NCBI RefSeq assembly: GCF_020687745.1
Contig: NZ_JAJEWK010000009.1
Location: 62,001 to 126,000 of the forward strand
Direction: 5' to 3'
DNA length: 64,000 bases
Source: Chryseobacterium sp. MFBS3-17
Lineage (GTDB): Bacteria > Bacteroidota > Bacteroidia > Flavobacteriales > Weeksellaceae
This document shows, one piece after another, positions 56,452 through 64,000 of this stretch; positions within the stretch are counted from its first letter, which is position 1; the number at the start of each line of letters is the position of its first letter. The position numbers were made by a program, and so were the translations under genes. The notes beneath the pieces were generated by a model, which worked only from the letters and a program-made list of their open reading frames with translations, was not told the origin of the DNA and did no database searches.

Positions 56452-57315
56452 TCAGGATTGAGAATCTATCGGGAATGCGGGCAGAGGCATTTCAATGCCT
56501 TCATCATCCAGGCGTTTTTTAATCTGCATAATGGCTTCGCTGCGTACGGCCAGCAAATTCTCGCCGGTTTTCATTTTAAAACGGACTTCCAGATGAAAGA
56601 TGCCAAGATTCTGATTTTTAAAAATCACTTCAGACTGCTCCGGCTGATCTACAAAACTGAATTTCTGCAGTTCGTCCATGATTACCTTTTTTACATTGGC
56701 CAGATTTTCTTTATTGGCGATTTCAAATTCAATGAAAATTTTTCTTTGGGCGGATGCGGAATAGTTTACAAAAGGTGCGCTGAAAATCAGCTGATTGGGC
56801 ACATAGACCTTTTTTCCCTCGTCTGTAATGATTTTTGTGGTCAGAAAACCAATGTCTTCCACCACCCCGGATACATTATTAATGGTTACATAATCTCCCG
56901 CTGCAAAAGCTTTGTCCAGGCCAATGAGCATCCCGGAAAAGGCAGATGAAACCAGATCTTTCAGCGCAACACCGGCTATGACCCCGGCTACACCCAGTGA
57001 ACCAATGAACTTCAGCACCAGCCCGCCCAGACCCATAATTTCAAATGAAATAAAGGCACCAATCAGGATAATCAGAAATTTAAAAAATCCGATAAGCGCC
57101 ACTACCGAGTTGGTTTTGCTTTTAGGAAAAAGTTTATGAAACAGTGAAACCGAGAGTTTGCTGAGGTAGGAGCTGAGCATCAGAATAATTACGAAAACCA
57201 GAATCCCGACCAGAATTTTTGGTGTGGCTGCAGCAAATTTGGTATACCAGCGCTGCATCACTTCATATACAATATCTACATATTTCAGTTGGGTAACATC
57301 AATTTCAAGAATCAT
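56452..57315 (-). CDS. Small-conductance mechanosensitive channel (MscS family)
   Basis: The 287-residue protein is a minimal MscS: three helices, the pore helix with Gly/Ala packing (GGLVLKFIGSLGVAGVIAGV, then ALKDLVSSAFSGMLI), the beta domain (GDYVTINNVSGVVEDIGFLTTKI) and the C-terminal alpha/beta domain. It would open under membrane tension and protect against osmotic downshock. Confidence 0.93.
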   Translation of the reverse strand: MILEIDVTQLKYVDIVYEVMQRWYTKFAAATPKILVGILVFVIILMLSSYLSKLSVSLFHKLFPKSKTNSVVALIGFFKFLIILIGAFISFEIMGLGGLVLKFIGSLGVAGVIAGVALKDLVSSAFSGMLIGLDKAFAAGDYVTINNVSGVVEDIGFLTTKIITDEGKKVYVPNQLIFSAPFVNYSASAQRKIFIEFEIANKENLANVKKVIMDELQKFSFVDQPEQSEVIFKNQNLGIFHLEVRFKMKTGENLLAVRSEAIMQIKKRLDDEGIEMPLPAFPIDSQS

Positions 57316-57414
57316 GACGGAGAATTTGTGCGAATTTAAATAAAAATGGCTTCCAAAACTCTGCCAAATCGAAGTTTATTCAGCGTTAAAAAATGCTAAT
57401 ATGTGCGGTATTTC

Positions 57415-59292
57415 TTAATCCTGTAGTTGTAGCCAGCGCATTTCCATTTCTTCCAGTCTTTCGGTCAGTACTTCCAGTCTGGTAGAAAGGTCCGCAATAA
57501 TCTGGTAGTCGGTTTCATTGTTCAGTTGTTTCAGAATTTCATCCCGCGCAGATTCTGTTTCCGGCATTTCTTTTTCTATTTGTTCCAGTTCACGCTGTTC
57601 TTTGAAGGTGAGTTTCTTTTTTAGCTGATTTTTTGGCTCAGCGGCTTTCGCTGCCGGTACTTCCGTGCTTTTTGTTTTTTCTTCCTTCTGGCCGGCTTCT
57701 TCCTGCTTTTGCCGCTCGCGGTATTCTGAAAAGTTTCCGGTAAAGTCGCGGATTTTGCCATTGCCTTCAAAAGCCAGCACATGATCTACAATGCGGTCCA
57801 TGAAATAGCGGTCGTGTGAGACAATAATCAGACTGCCCTGAAAATTCTGCAGGAAATTCTCCAGTACGGTGAGGGTAGGCAGGTCCAGGTCGTTTGTGGG
57901 TTCATCAAAAATCAGGAAATTGGGATTCTGATACAGCACGTACATGAGGTGTAGCCTTCTTTTTTCGCCACCCGAAAGTTTAGAGATAGGCGAATACTGG
58001 GTCTGGTCATCAAACAAAAAGAGCCGGAGGAACTGGGATGCCGAAATGGTACGGCCATTGGCCAGCGGAAAGTTTTCTGAGATTTCGCGGATGAAGTCGA
58101 TGACCCGTTCATCTTCATTATAATGCAGGCCTTTCTGCGAAAAATAACCGAATTGAATGGTTTCACCGGTTTCTATGGTGCCCCTGTCTGCCGGTTCCAG
58201 CCCCTGAATGATATTGAGGAGTGTTGATTTCCCGGCGCCGTTTTTTCCTACAATCCCGATTTTATCTCCCCGCTGAAACTGATAGCTGAAATCCTTCAAC
58301 AATACTTTATCGCCATAGCTTTTGTCAATATGGTGCAGTTCCAGAATCTTCCTGCCCAGGCGTTTCATTTCGAAGTCCAGTTCCAGGCTTTCTTTCCGGG
58401 TGTCTGTCTTGGCGGTTTTTTCGGTTTCATAGAATGCATCGATGCGGGATTTGGATTTGGTGGTGCGGGCCTTGGGTTGGCGGCGCATCCATTCCAGTTC
58501 CTTGCGGTACAGGTTGTTGGCTTTGTCTATGGTGGCGTTCAGATTTTCCTCACGGATCATTTTATTTTCCAGATAGGTGGCGTAGCTCCCGCGGTGCAGG
58601 TAGAGGTTTCCGTCTTCCATTTCCCAGATGGTGTCACATACAGCATCCAGAAAATAGCGGTCGTGGGTGACCAGCAAGAGGGTGATTTTTGCTTTGTTCA
58701 GATAGTTTTCCAGCCATTCTACCATGTCCACGTCCAGGTGGTTGGTAGGTTCGTCCATGATCAGGAGGATGTGGCGGTGCTCGGCACGGGTTTCAGTGAG
58801 GAGTTTGGCCAGGGCCACCCGTTTTACCTGTCCGCCGGAGAGGGTTCCCATTTTGGCCTCCAGATCGGTGATTTTCAGTTGAGAAAGAATTTGTTTCATC
58901 TCATTTTCCAGATCCCAGGCTTTGTGCATTTCCATTTCGGTCATGGCTTTTTCCATATCTTCCGGATTGCCGGTGTGCAGGGCATGGTGGTAGTTTTTCA
59001 CCGCGGCAATAGGAGCAGAATCCAGCGTCATCATATACGCTTCGATGCTCAGCTGCGGGTCAAAGTCAATTTCCTGATCAAAGAGCACCACCTGAATGTC
59101 CTTGTTGACAGTAACTGTGCCTGAATCGGCGATTTCTTTACCCATCAGAATCTTGAGCAGGGTAGATTTTCCGCTGCCGTTTTTGGCCACAATGGCTATT
59201 TTATCGCCTTCATTCACATGGAAGGTGATGTTTTCGAAGAGTGATTTCAGCCCGTAGGATTTGGATAAATTTTCAGCCGTAACGTAGTTCAT
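57415..59292 (-). CDS. ABC-F family ATPase (Uup-like)
   Basis: ABC-F proteins bind the ribosome and have no membrane part. The 625-residue protein has two ABC domains. The first has Walker A GSGKST and signature LSGGQVKRVALAKLL; the second has Walker A GAGKST and signature LSGGEKRRLHL. An arginine-rich linker (RKELEWMRRQPKARTTKSKS) separates them. The C-terminal extension from about residue 535 is charged and forms a coiled coil ending EEMEMRWLQLQD, as in Uup. Its role is probably in translation or DNA-related quality control. Confidence 0.93.
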   Translation of the reverse strand: MNYVTAENLSKSYGLKSLFENITFHVNEGDKIAIVAKNGSGKSTLLKILMGKEIADSGTVTVNKDIQVVLFDQEIDFDPQLSIEAYMMTLDSAPIAAVKNYHHALHTGNPEDMEKAMTEMEMHKAWDLENEMKQILSQLKITDLEAKMGTLSGGQVKRVALAKLLTETRAEHRHILLIMDEPTNHLDVDMVEWLENYLNKAKITLLLVTHDRYFLDAVCDTIWEMEDGNLYLHRGSYATYLENKMIREENLNATIDKANNLYRKELEWMRRQPKARTTKSKSRIDAFYETEKTAKTDTRKESLELDFEMKRLGRKILELHHIDKSYGDKVLLKDFSYQFQRGDKIGIVGKNGAGKSTLLNIIQGLEPADRGTIETGETIQFGYFSQKGLHYNEDERVIDFIREISENFPLANGRTISASQFLRLFLFDDQTQYSPISKLSGGEKRRLHLMYVLYQNPNFLIFDEPTNDLDLPTLTVLENFLQNFQGSLIIVSHDRYFMDRIVDHVLAFEGNGKIRDFTGNFSEYRERQKQEEAGQKEEKTKSTEVPAAKAAEPKNQLKKKLTFKEQRELEQIEKEMPETESARDEILKQLNNETDYQIIADLSTRLEVLTERLEEMEMRWLQLQD

Positions 59293-59423
59293 GATGACAA
59301 TCTAAGTGGAGCAGCCGCTGGCGGCTGTTCAAATTTCTGCGAAAATACGGAATTGGATTGTATTGGCAGTGACGGTGTACGATCAGGAAGTGAATTCAGT
59401 GCTGCTTTCCACAGGAATAAGCG

Positions 59424-59690
59424 CTATTTGTAATCTGCAATCAGGAATTCACGCAGAAACAGGTAGGAAATTAAGATCATTGACAGCCAGATAATTACGA
59501 TGTAAACTTTAAGCTTTGTGCTTTTTGAATTTTGATGAAAAGACCTGAGTAACCAAATCAGAATGCCTGTGGGAATGGCAAGTGCCCATATGAACGTCTG
59601 GTTAAAACCACTGTACAGGAACAGTACAATCATCCATGCAGCGTACAGGACGGAAATTACAGCGGAAAAAAGGTAGAGGGCCGTTTTCAT
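59424..59690 (-). CDS. Small membrane protein of unknown function
   Basis: The 88-residue product has three hydrophobic helices (about 5-27, 32-49, 63-80), an internal Ser/Lys loop (RSFHQNSKSTKLK) and no Cys. I do not recognise the family. It lies between the ABC-F gene and the GH25 gene, all leftward. Confidence 0.6.
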   Translation of the reverse strand: MKTALYLFSAVISVLYAAWMIVLFLYSGFNQTFIWALAIPTGILIWLLRSFHQNSKSTKLKVYIVIIWLSMILISYLFLREFLIADYK

Positions 59691-59746
59691 GAAATGTTTT
59701 CTGGTTGACAGTACAAGATAATATTATTTAGTCAGGGTAGGGTTTA

Positions 59747-60610
59747 TTACTCCAGCGTCATCCGCTTCAGACTCCACAAACTGCCGTTGTAGATGTTCAC
59801 ATCTACCTTGGTATTGATGCCGTACACAATACCGTTCTCCGTAAATTGCCAGAAATTCCAGTCGCTATGAGGGGAGGGCTGCGGCACATCATTATAATTT
59901 GCCAGCCAAAGCGGGTAATCGTCAAACTCCCCCTCCAGGTAATCTTTGTGATAATGGTAATAGGTATAAATAATGGGTTTCCTGCCGTAGCGGTCTTCCA
60001 CAATTTTACACCAAATTTTCAGATCCTCAATCAGTTTTTCCTTCGTTTTGCGCCTCGGGATTTTTTCAATATCCAGAACCGGTGGCAAATCGCCGCTCTC
60101 CAGCGGAACCTGTTCCAGGAAATTATTGGCCTGCTTCACCGGATCTTCATCGGCACGGTAAAAATGGTAGGCGCCACGCACCAGATTGTGCTTTTTGGCC
60201 AGTGCCCAGAACTCCTCAAAATGGCGGTCTTTGCTGTGATTGCCCATGGTGGCCCGCAGTACTGCAAATTCTATAGGAACAGAGCGGTTGCCCACAGAAA
60301 GGCTGTCCCACTGCAAGTCTTCCTTGCGCTGGTAATGAGAAATATCAATGCCAAAAGTCTTGTCGGTATTGGCTCCGATGATTTTGTGAATCCGCTCCTC
60401 TTCGGCGGCACTGTTGGTCAGTTTCTTGTGCTCAAATTTGTCAAAATACATGGCATAGTAAAAAGAAATTTTCTGCTTCAGATACAGTCCCGTACCGGCC
60501 AGTGCTACACACAGAATAAAAAGCAACATCCCGCGCCGGAGCAGAAAGTGCCGTTTTCGTTTTTTATGAATTTTCCTTCGCGTTTGCCGCTTCTTCTTTT
60601 TCACTGCCAT
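59747..60610 (-). CDS. GH25-family muramidase with N-terminal anchor
   Basis: GH25 enzymes cleave the glycan strand of peptidoglycan. The 287-residue protein has a very basic N-terminus (AVKKKKRQTRRKIHKKRKRH), one membrane anchor (MLLFILCVALAGTGLYL) and the catalytic barrel. The barrel starts at TFGIDISHYQ, followed by PVLDIEKIP, PIIYTYYHYH and WNFWQFTENG. The conserved Asp and Glu in GIDIS and DIE are present. It is probably an inner-membrane-anchored enzyme acting in the periplasm. Confidence 0.92.
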   Translation of the reverse strand: MAVKKKKRQTRRKIHKKRKRHFLLRRGMLLFILCVALAGTGLYLKQKISFYYAMYFDKFEHKKLTNSAAEEERIHKIIGANTDKTFGIDISHYQRKEDLQWDSLSVGNRSVPIEFAVLRATMGNHSKDRHFEEFWALAKKHNLVRGAYHFYRADEDPVKQANNFLEQVPLESGDLPPVLDIEKIPRRKTKEKLIEDLKIWCKIVEDRYGRKPIIYTYYHYHKDYLEGEFDDYPLWLANYNDVPQPSPHSDWNFWQFTENGIVYGINTKVDVNIYNGSLWSLKRMTLE

Positions 60611-60703
60611 GATGCTGCAAAAATAGTTTTTTATTGGTTCCGCAGATACTTTTGACAGGAAACCATTTGTCGAAATTTTGCTTTAAACTTAGCATCTGAA
60701 GAA

Positions 60704-60733
60704 TTGTATTAAATATCAGGTTTGGTATCTTTG
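60704..60733 (+). promoter_or_regulatory. Bacteroidota-type promoter before the broken membrane gene
   Basis: TTG at 60704-60706 and TATCTTTG at 60726-60733 are 19 bases apart, matching the TTG-N19-TANNTTTG consensus. It lies 53 bases before the ATG of the broken gene. Confidence 0.6.
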
Positions 60734-60785
60734 ATTAAAGGATTGAGAATAAGGTGAATAACACATCAGATAACACGGTATTTTT

Positions 60786-61002
60786 ATGAATGAAATTCTG
60801 AAAAAGCATCCCCTCATTTAGTGGTTACTATTTTGCTTGTTGGCAATATTGGCTGGAATAGAAACCTGGGGTGTTATAAAAATGGATTACCCCAACCAAA
60901 AACGTATCCTATTTACATATATTTGGTATCATTATTAATTTCATTTTATCCTTTTTCTTTCTTTCATCATTTATGAAAATTAAAAATCGAAAAGGGAAAT
61001 AA
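60786..61002 (+). pseudogene. Broken gene for a small two-helix membrane protein
   Basis: From the ATG at 60786, eleven codons (MNEILKKHPLI) are followed by an in-frame TAG. The frame then continues as WLLFCLLAILAGIETWGVIK and on to LFTYI. A shift of one base there resumes with FGIIINFILSFFFLSSFMKI and ends NRKGK at 61002. Each hydrophobic stretch is a good helix with basic residues on the inside, so the pieces look like one decayed 71-residue protein. I do not recognise the family. Confidence 0.5.
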
Positions 61003-61215
61003 TGATCGGTCAATCACATACTGATTTGTTTCAAAATTCAAAATACTTTCGTTTTTAGCCATAATGCTGTCTGAAACCCGGCGAAGGAAAGGTGTTTTTT
61101 TCTAATAATCAAGAGTTTTACCCCTTCAGGTCTCATAATGGTCAGATAATTGCCGCAAATTTCACAGGCGGCAGGCATTCATCTTCTGCCAAATTTTCGG
61201 TAACTTTGTAAGCGT

Positions 61216-62478
61216 ATGGAAGCACGGGAAAAAATAGTCATTATAGGCGGCGGGTTTGCGGGACTGCAATTGGCAAGAACCCTGAACAATAAAAGAAAAA
61301 AAGTCTTTGTACTGGACAAGGTAAACCACCATATGTTTCAGCCTTTGTTTTATCAGGTGGCCTGCGGGCGTATAGAACCCAGTAATATTTCTTTCCCCTT
61401 TCGCAAAATCTTTCAGCGATCGCACAATATTCAGTTCCGCATGACCAAAGTACGGGAAATTTTACCGGAAGAAAATAAAGTCATCACAGATGATGCCGAA
61501 TTTTCCTATGATAAACTGGTGATTGCTACCGGTTGTAAAACCAATTTCTTTGGCAATGACAAAATGGAATCGCTCACCTTCGGGATGAAAAATACCCAGG
61601 AAGCCATCGCCATCCGGAATCAGGTGTTGCTCACTTTTGAAAAACTCATTATAGAACGCAGGCGCAGTGATGACGGCAACTGGAACATTGTCATCGTAGG
61701 CAGTGGTCCTACCGGTGTGGAACTGGCCGGTGCTTTCGCGGAAATGAAAGAATTTGTCCTGCCCAGGGATTATCCGCACATGAATTTTGATGATCTCAAT
61801 ATCATCCTCATCAGTGCCTCAGATGCTCCGCTGGATACCATGAGTAAAGAATCGCAGGAAAAATCTGCCGAGTATCTGAAAGATTTCGGGGTGAATTTTA
61901 TGAGCGGCGAGCGCGTTGTGGATTATGACGGAGAGAAAGTTTTTCTGGCCAGCGGCCAGGAAATAGCTGCCAATAATGTCATCTGGGCAGCCGGTGTTAC
62001 CGGAAATATCATCAGCGGACTGAATGAGGAACAGATGATGCGCAACCGATATGTGGTAGACCGTTATAACAAAGTCATCGGTACCGAAAATATTTATGCC
62101 ATAGGCGATATTGCCTATATGGAAACCCCTAATTATCCGCAGGGACATCCGCAGGTTGCCAATGTAGCCATAAACCAGGGAAAAAATCTGGGTAAAAACA
62201 TCCTGAAAAATTCACAAAAAGACTGGGTGGAGTATGAGTATGTGGACCAGGGAAGTATGGCCACCATCGGGAAACACAGAGCAGTGGTAGATCTGCCGAA
62301 GTGGAAATTCCAGGGCGTCTTTGCCTGGTATTTCTGGATGTTTCTGCACCTGATGCTCATTTTGAGTGTGCGGAATAAAATTGCCATATTCTTTAACTGG
62401 ATGTGGAGCTATTTCAACAAGGATTCCTCCCTTCGACTCATTATTCTGCCCAATAAGAAAAACAATACCGAACAATGA
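61216..62478 (+). CDS. NDH-2-type NAD(P)H dehydrogenase
   Basis: The 420-residue flavoprotein resembles type II NADH:quinone oxidoreductases, which feed electrons to the quinone pool without pumping protons. It has the FAD-binding [15 protein letters not shown] near the N-terminus and the NADH-binding [18 protein letters not shown]. It also has the second FAD motif with Asp in [11 protein letters not shown], then a C-terminal amphipathic, membrane-binding segment ([20 protein letters not shown]). It overlaps trmD by 4 bases, so both are translated from one mRNA. Confidence 0.92.
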   Translation: MEAREKIVIIGGGFAGLQLARTLNNKRKKVFVLDKVNHHMFQPLFYQVACGRIEPSNISFPFRKIFQRSHNIQFRMTKVREILPEENKVITDDAEFSYDKLVIATGCKTNFFGNDKMESLTFGMKNTQEAIAIRNQVLLTFEKLIIERRRSDDGNWNIVIVGSGPTGVELAGAFAEMKEFVLPRDYPHMNFDDLNIILISASDAPLDTMSKESQEKSAEYLKDFGVNFMSGERVVDYDGEKVFLASGQEIAANNVIWAAGVTGNIISGLNEEQMMRNRYVVDRYNKVIGTENIYAIGDIAYMETPNYPQGHPQVANVAINQGKNLGKNILKNSQKDWVEYEYVDQGSMATIGKHRAVVDLPKWKFQGVFAWYFWMFLHLMLILSVRNKIAIFFNWMWSYFNKDSSLRLIILPNKKNNTEQ

Positions 62479-63149
62479 GAATTGACATCATAAGCGTGCT
62501 CCCGGAACTGATGGAGAGTCCGTTTCAGGCCTCTATATTGAAAAGAGCTGTAGAAAAAGGCCTTGCAGAAGTGCACTTTCATGCACTCAGGGAATACGGA
62601 ATCGGGAAATACCGTAAACTGGACGATGAGCCTTATGGCGGGGGTGCCGGAATGGTGATGATGGTGGAGCCGCTGGACCAGTGTATCTCAGAGCTGACAT
62701 CTCAGCGGGAATATGATGAAATTATTTATCTGACTCCCGAAGGCGAAACCCTGAATCAGAAAATTGCCAATACGCTTTCCATTAGAAATAATCTGATGCT
62801 CATCTGCGGGCATTACAAGGGAATTGATCAGCGGGTGCGGGATTTGCACGTGACCCGGGAAATTTCCATCGGGGATTTTGTGCTTACCGGTGGCGAGTTG
62901 GCGGCCTGCGTACTGGCAGATTCGGTGATCCGGCTTTTGCCCGGTGTTCTGAATGATGAACAAAGTGCGCTCACAGACAGTTTTCAGGATGGACTTCTAT
63001 CGCCACCCATTTACACACGCCCCGAAGAGTACAAAGGATTGCGTGTGCCGGAGGTGCTCCTGAGCGGTAATTTTAAGAAAATTGAAGAGTGGCGGCATGA
63101 TGAAGCGGTGCGCATTACCACAGAACGCAGACCGGATCTTTTGAAGTAA
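62475..63149 (+). CDS. trmD: tRNA (guanine-N1)-methyltransferase
   Basis: TrmD methylates G37 of tRNAs and prevents frameshifting. The 224-residue protein has [17 protein letters not shown], the knot-forming [13 protein letters not shown] and [19 protein letters not shown], and [18 protein letters not shown], all in family order. The start overlaps the dehydrogenase stop (ATGA). It ends two bases from the convergent DUF2461 gene. In many bacteria trmD sits with rpsP, rimM and rplS; here it does not. Confidence 0.96.
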   Translation: MRIDIISVLPELMESPFQASILKRAVEKGLAEVHFHALREYGIGKYRKLDDEPYGGGAGMVMMVEPLDQCISELTSQREYDEIIYLTPEGETLNQKIANTLSIRNNLMLICGHYKGIDQRVRDLHVTREISIGDFVLTGGELAACVLADSVIRLLPGVLNDEQSALTDSFQDGLLSPPIYTRPEEYKGLRVPEVLLSGNFKKIEEWRHDEAVRITTERRPDLLK

Positions 63150-63151
63150 CC

Positions 63152-63805
63152 TTACCGGAATGGTGATTCCAGAAAATCGTTCATTGGTTTGATGGACCTG
63201 AAGATCTCCGCAAATTTTTTTGCAGCACCGGGATTCAGCAGTTCTTCATCAGAGACGGGAAGGGATACATTGAAATTTTTCAGTTTCAGATATTCTGCCA
63301 TGGGATCGTCCTTTTCGAATCCTGCGGGAACCCTTTGCAGTTTGCCTTCCACACTCAGTCCGCGAAAGTTATTGCGAAATTTACCCGAGTTCAGAATGCT
63401 TAGAAATTCTGTACCATTATTGGAAATTTCCTTCCGTATTTCCTTTAATACCGCCGGCTCTGGCCTGTACACGCCACCTGCCAGAAAAGATTTTCCCGGC
63501 TCGATGTGCAGATAATAACCGGAAACCCGGCCGCTTTTTCCCATGCCCAGGCTTGCGCCGAAATTGGTTTTGTACGGAGATTTATCAGCAGAAAACCGGA
63601 CATCACGGTAAATCCGGAAAATGGCTTTCCGGGCATCCAGTCGGCCTGTTTCTTCATCAAAAACCGACGTTTCTTCTATAAGTTCCTGCACGAAGTGAAT
63701 GACATCTTCCTGCGCTTCGGTATAGCGGGATTTATTTTCCATAAACCATTCGCGGTTATTGTTTTGTGCCAGGTGTTTCAGAAAGAGGAGGGTAGAAGAC
63801 TTCAT
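63152..63805 (-). CDS. DUF2461-family protein
   Basis: The 217-residue product belongs to the family also known as TIGR02453. Its motifs are NNNREWFMENKSRY, IFRIYRDVRFSADKSPYKTN and GYYLHIEPGKSFLAGGVY. The function is unknown. The start at 63805 (MKSSTLLFLKHLA) replaces an upstream Met at 63823 that lacks family similarity. It is convergent with trmD. Confidence 0.9.
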   Translation of the reverse strand: MKSSTLLFLKHLAQNNNREWFMENKSRYTEAQEDVIHFVQELIEETSVFDEETGRLDARKAIFRIYRDVRFSADKSPYKTNFGASLGMGKSGRVSGYYLHIEPGKSFLAGGVYRPEPAVLKEIRKEISNNGTEFLSILNSGKFRNNFRGLSVEGKLQRVPAGFEKDDPMAEYLKLKNFNVSLPVSDEELLNPGAAKKFAEIFRSIKPMNDFLESPFR

Positions 63806-64000
63806 AGGATTACTTTGATACAAATTTATTCAAATAAAAATGAAACGAACTTCTTTTGGCGGTTTTCTCTCATCCATTTGAACAATAAATAATGACGGGA
63901 GAGTGTCGCATTTCCAAACTGTAAATTACCCCCGGCCATAAACCACAAAGACTGAACTGTAGAAAAATTACTTCAAAAAATTCATAAAAAAAATGGCCTT

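Larger units (their letters stand above)
60611..61215. other. Intergenic region with a promoter and a broken small gene
   Basis: About 600 bases. It contains a good promoter at 60704-60733, a broken small membrane-protein gene at 60786-61002, and about 200 AT-rich bases before the dehydrogenase start. I see no RNA gene. Confidence 0.55.

Noticed and set aside
58330-59124. 264-codon frame on the plus strand
   Set aside because: Antisense to the ABC-F gene with the Phe/His/Gln-rich look of a shadow frame.

Overview
This window reads as a chromosomal segment of a Bacteroidota (Flavobacteriia) bacterium, most likely of the Chryseobacterium/Weeksellaceae kind. The evidence is a SusC/SusD pair, two secreted proteins with type IX secretion sorting domains, a class II HMG-CoA reductase, and several promoters of the TTG-N19-TANNTTTG type typical of the phylum. 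Housekeeping genes fill both flanks.

Left flank (1-18.3 kb): the 3'-truncated end of a type IX-secreted protein gene, groES-groL, an ACP phosphodiesterase, a secreted HEXXHXXGXXHD metalloprotease, radA, pyrG, yidC, rnhB, an orphan SusC/SusD pair and argS. Between argS and position 19.1 kb lies a gene-poor stretch with a 50-residue remnant of a REP-associated tyrosine transposase, bracketed by its REP-type hairpins.

Centre (19.14-40.51 kb): a 21.4-kb metal-resistance island inserted at the 3' end of a tRNA-Gln gene. An 18-bp direct repeat (19137-19154 and 40493-40510) marks its ends, a decayed C-terminal piece of a tyrosine integrase sits beside the tRNA, and the presumed ancestral tRNA terminator is stranded outside the far end. 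All recognised island genes read leftward. One operon encodes a small Cys-rich secreted protein, a TonB-dependent receptor and a CPC-type Zn/Cd/Pb ATPase. A second, very long operon encodes a TRASH-like lipoprotein, a DUF3347 protein, a CusA pump split into two ORFs, a TolC-type channel, two CusB-like adaptors, a haem-binding protein, a MerT-MerP fusion, a GDCCVxC protein, a DUF305 protein, a CPH-type copper ATPase and a 970-residue multicopper oxidase that appears fused to a CopB/PcoB-like outer-membrane barrel. Together these would take Cu/Ag (and perhaps Hg, Zn, Cd) from cytoplasm to periplasm, oxidise or bind it there, and expel it across the outer membrane. No recognisable metal regulator is present.

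Right flank (40.6-64 kb): a MenE-like ligase, arfB, a GreA/GreB-type factor, a deoxyhypusine-synthase-like protein, a Cys-less alkyltransferase-like protein, htpG, recA, the pfkA-gapA pair, sucC, HMG-CoA reductase, an MscS channel, an ABC-F ATPase, a GH25 muramidase, an NDH-2-type dehydrogenase overlapping trmD, and a DUF2461 protein. Two small genes here are broken: a receiver-domain gene with two single-base frameshifts, and a two-helix membrane protein with a nonsense codon and a frameshift behind an intact promoter. The least expected items are the multicopper oxidase-barrel fusion, the split CusA with its stop/start junction, and the well-preserved island boundaries.
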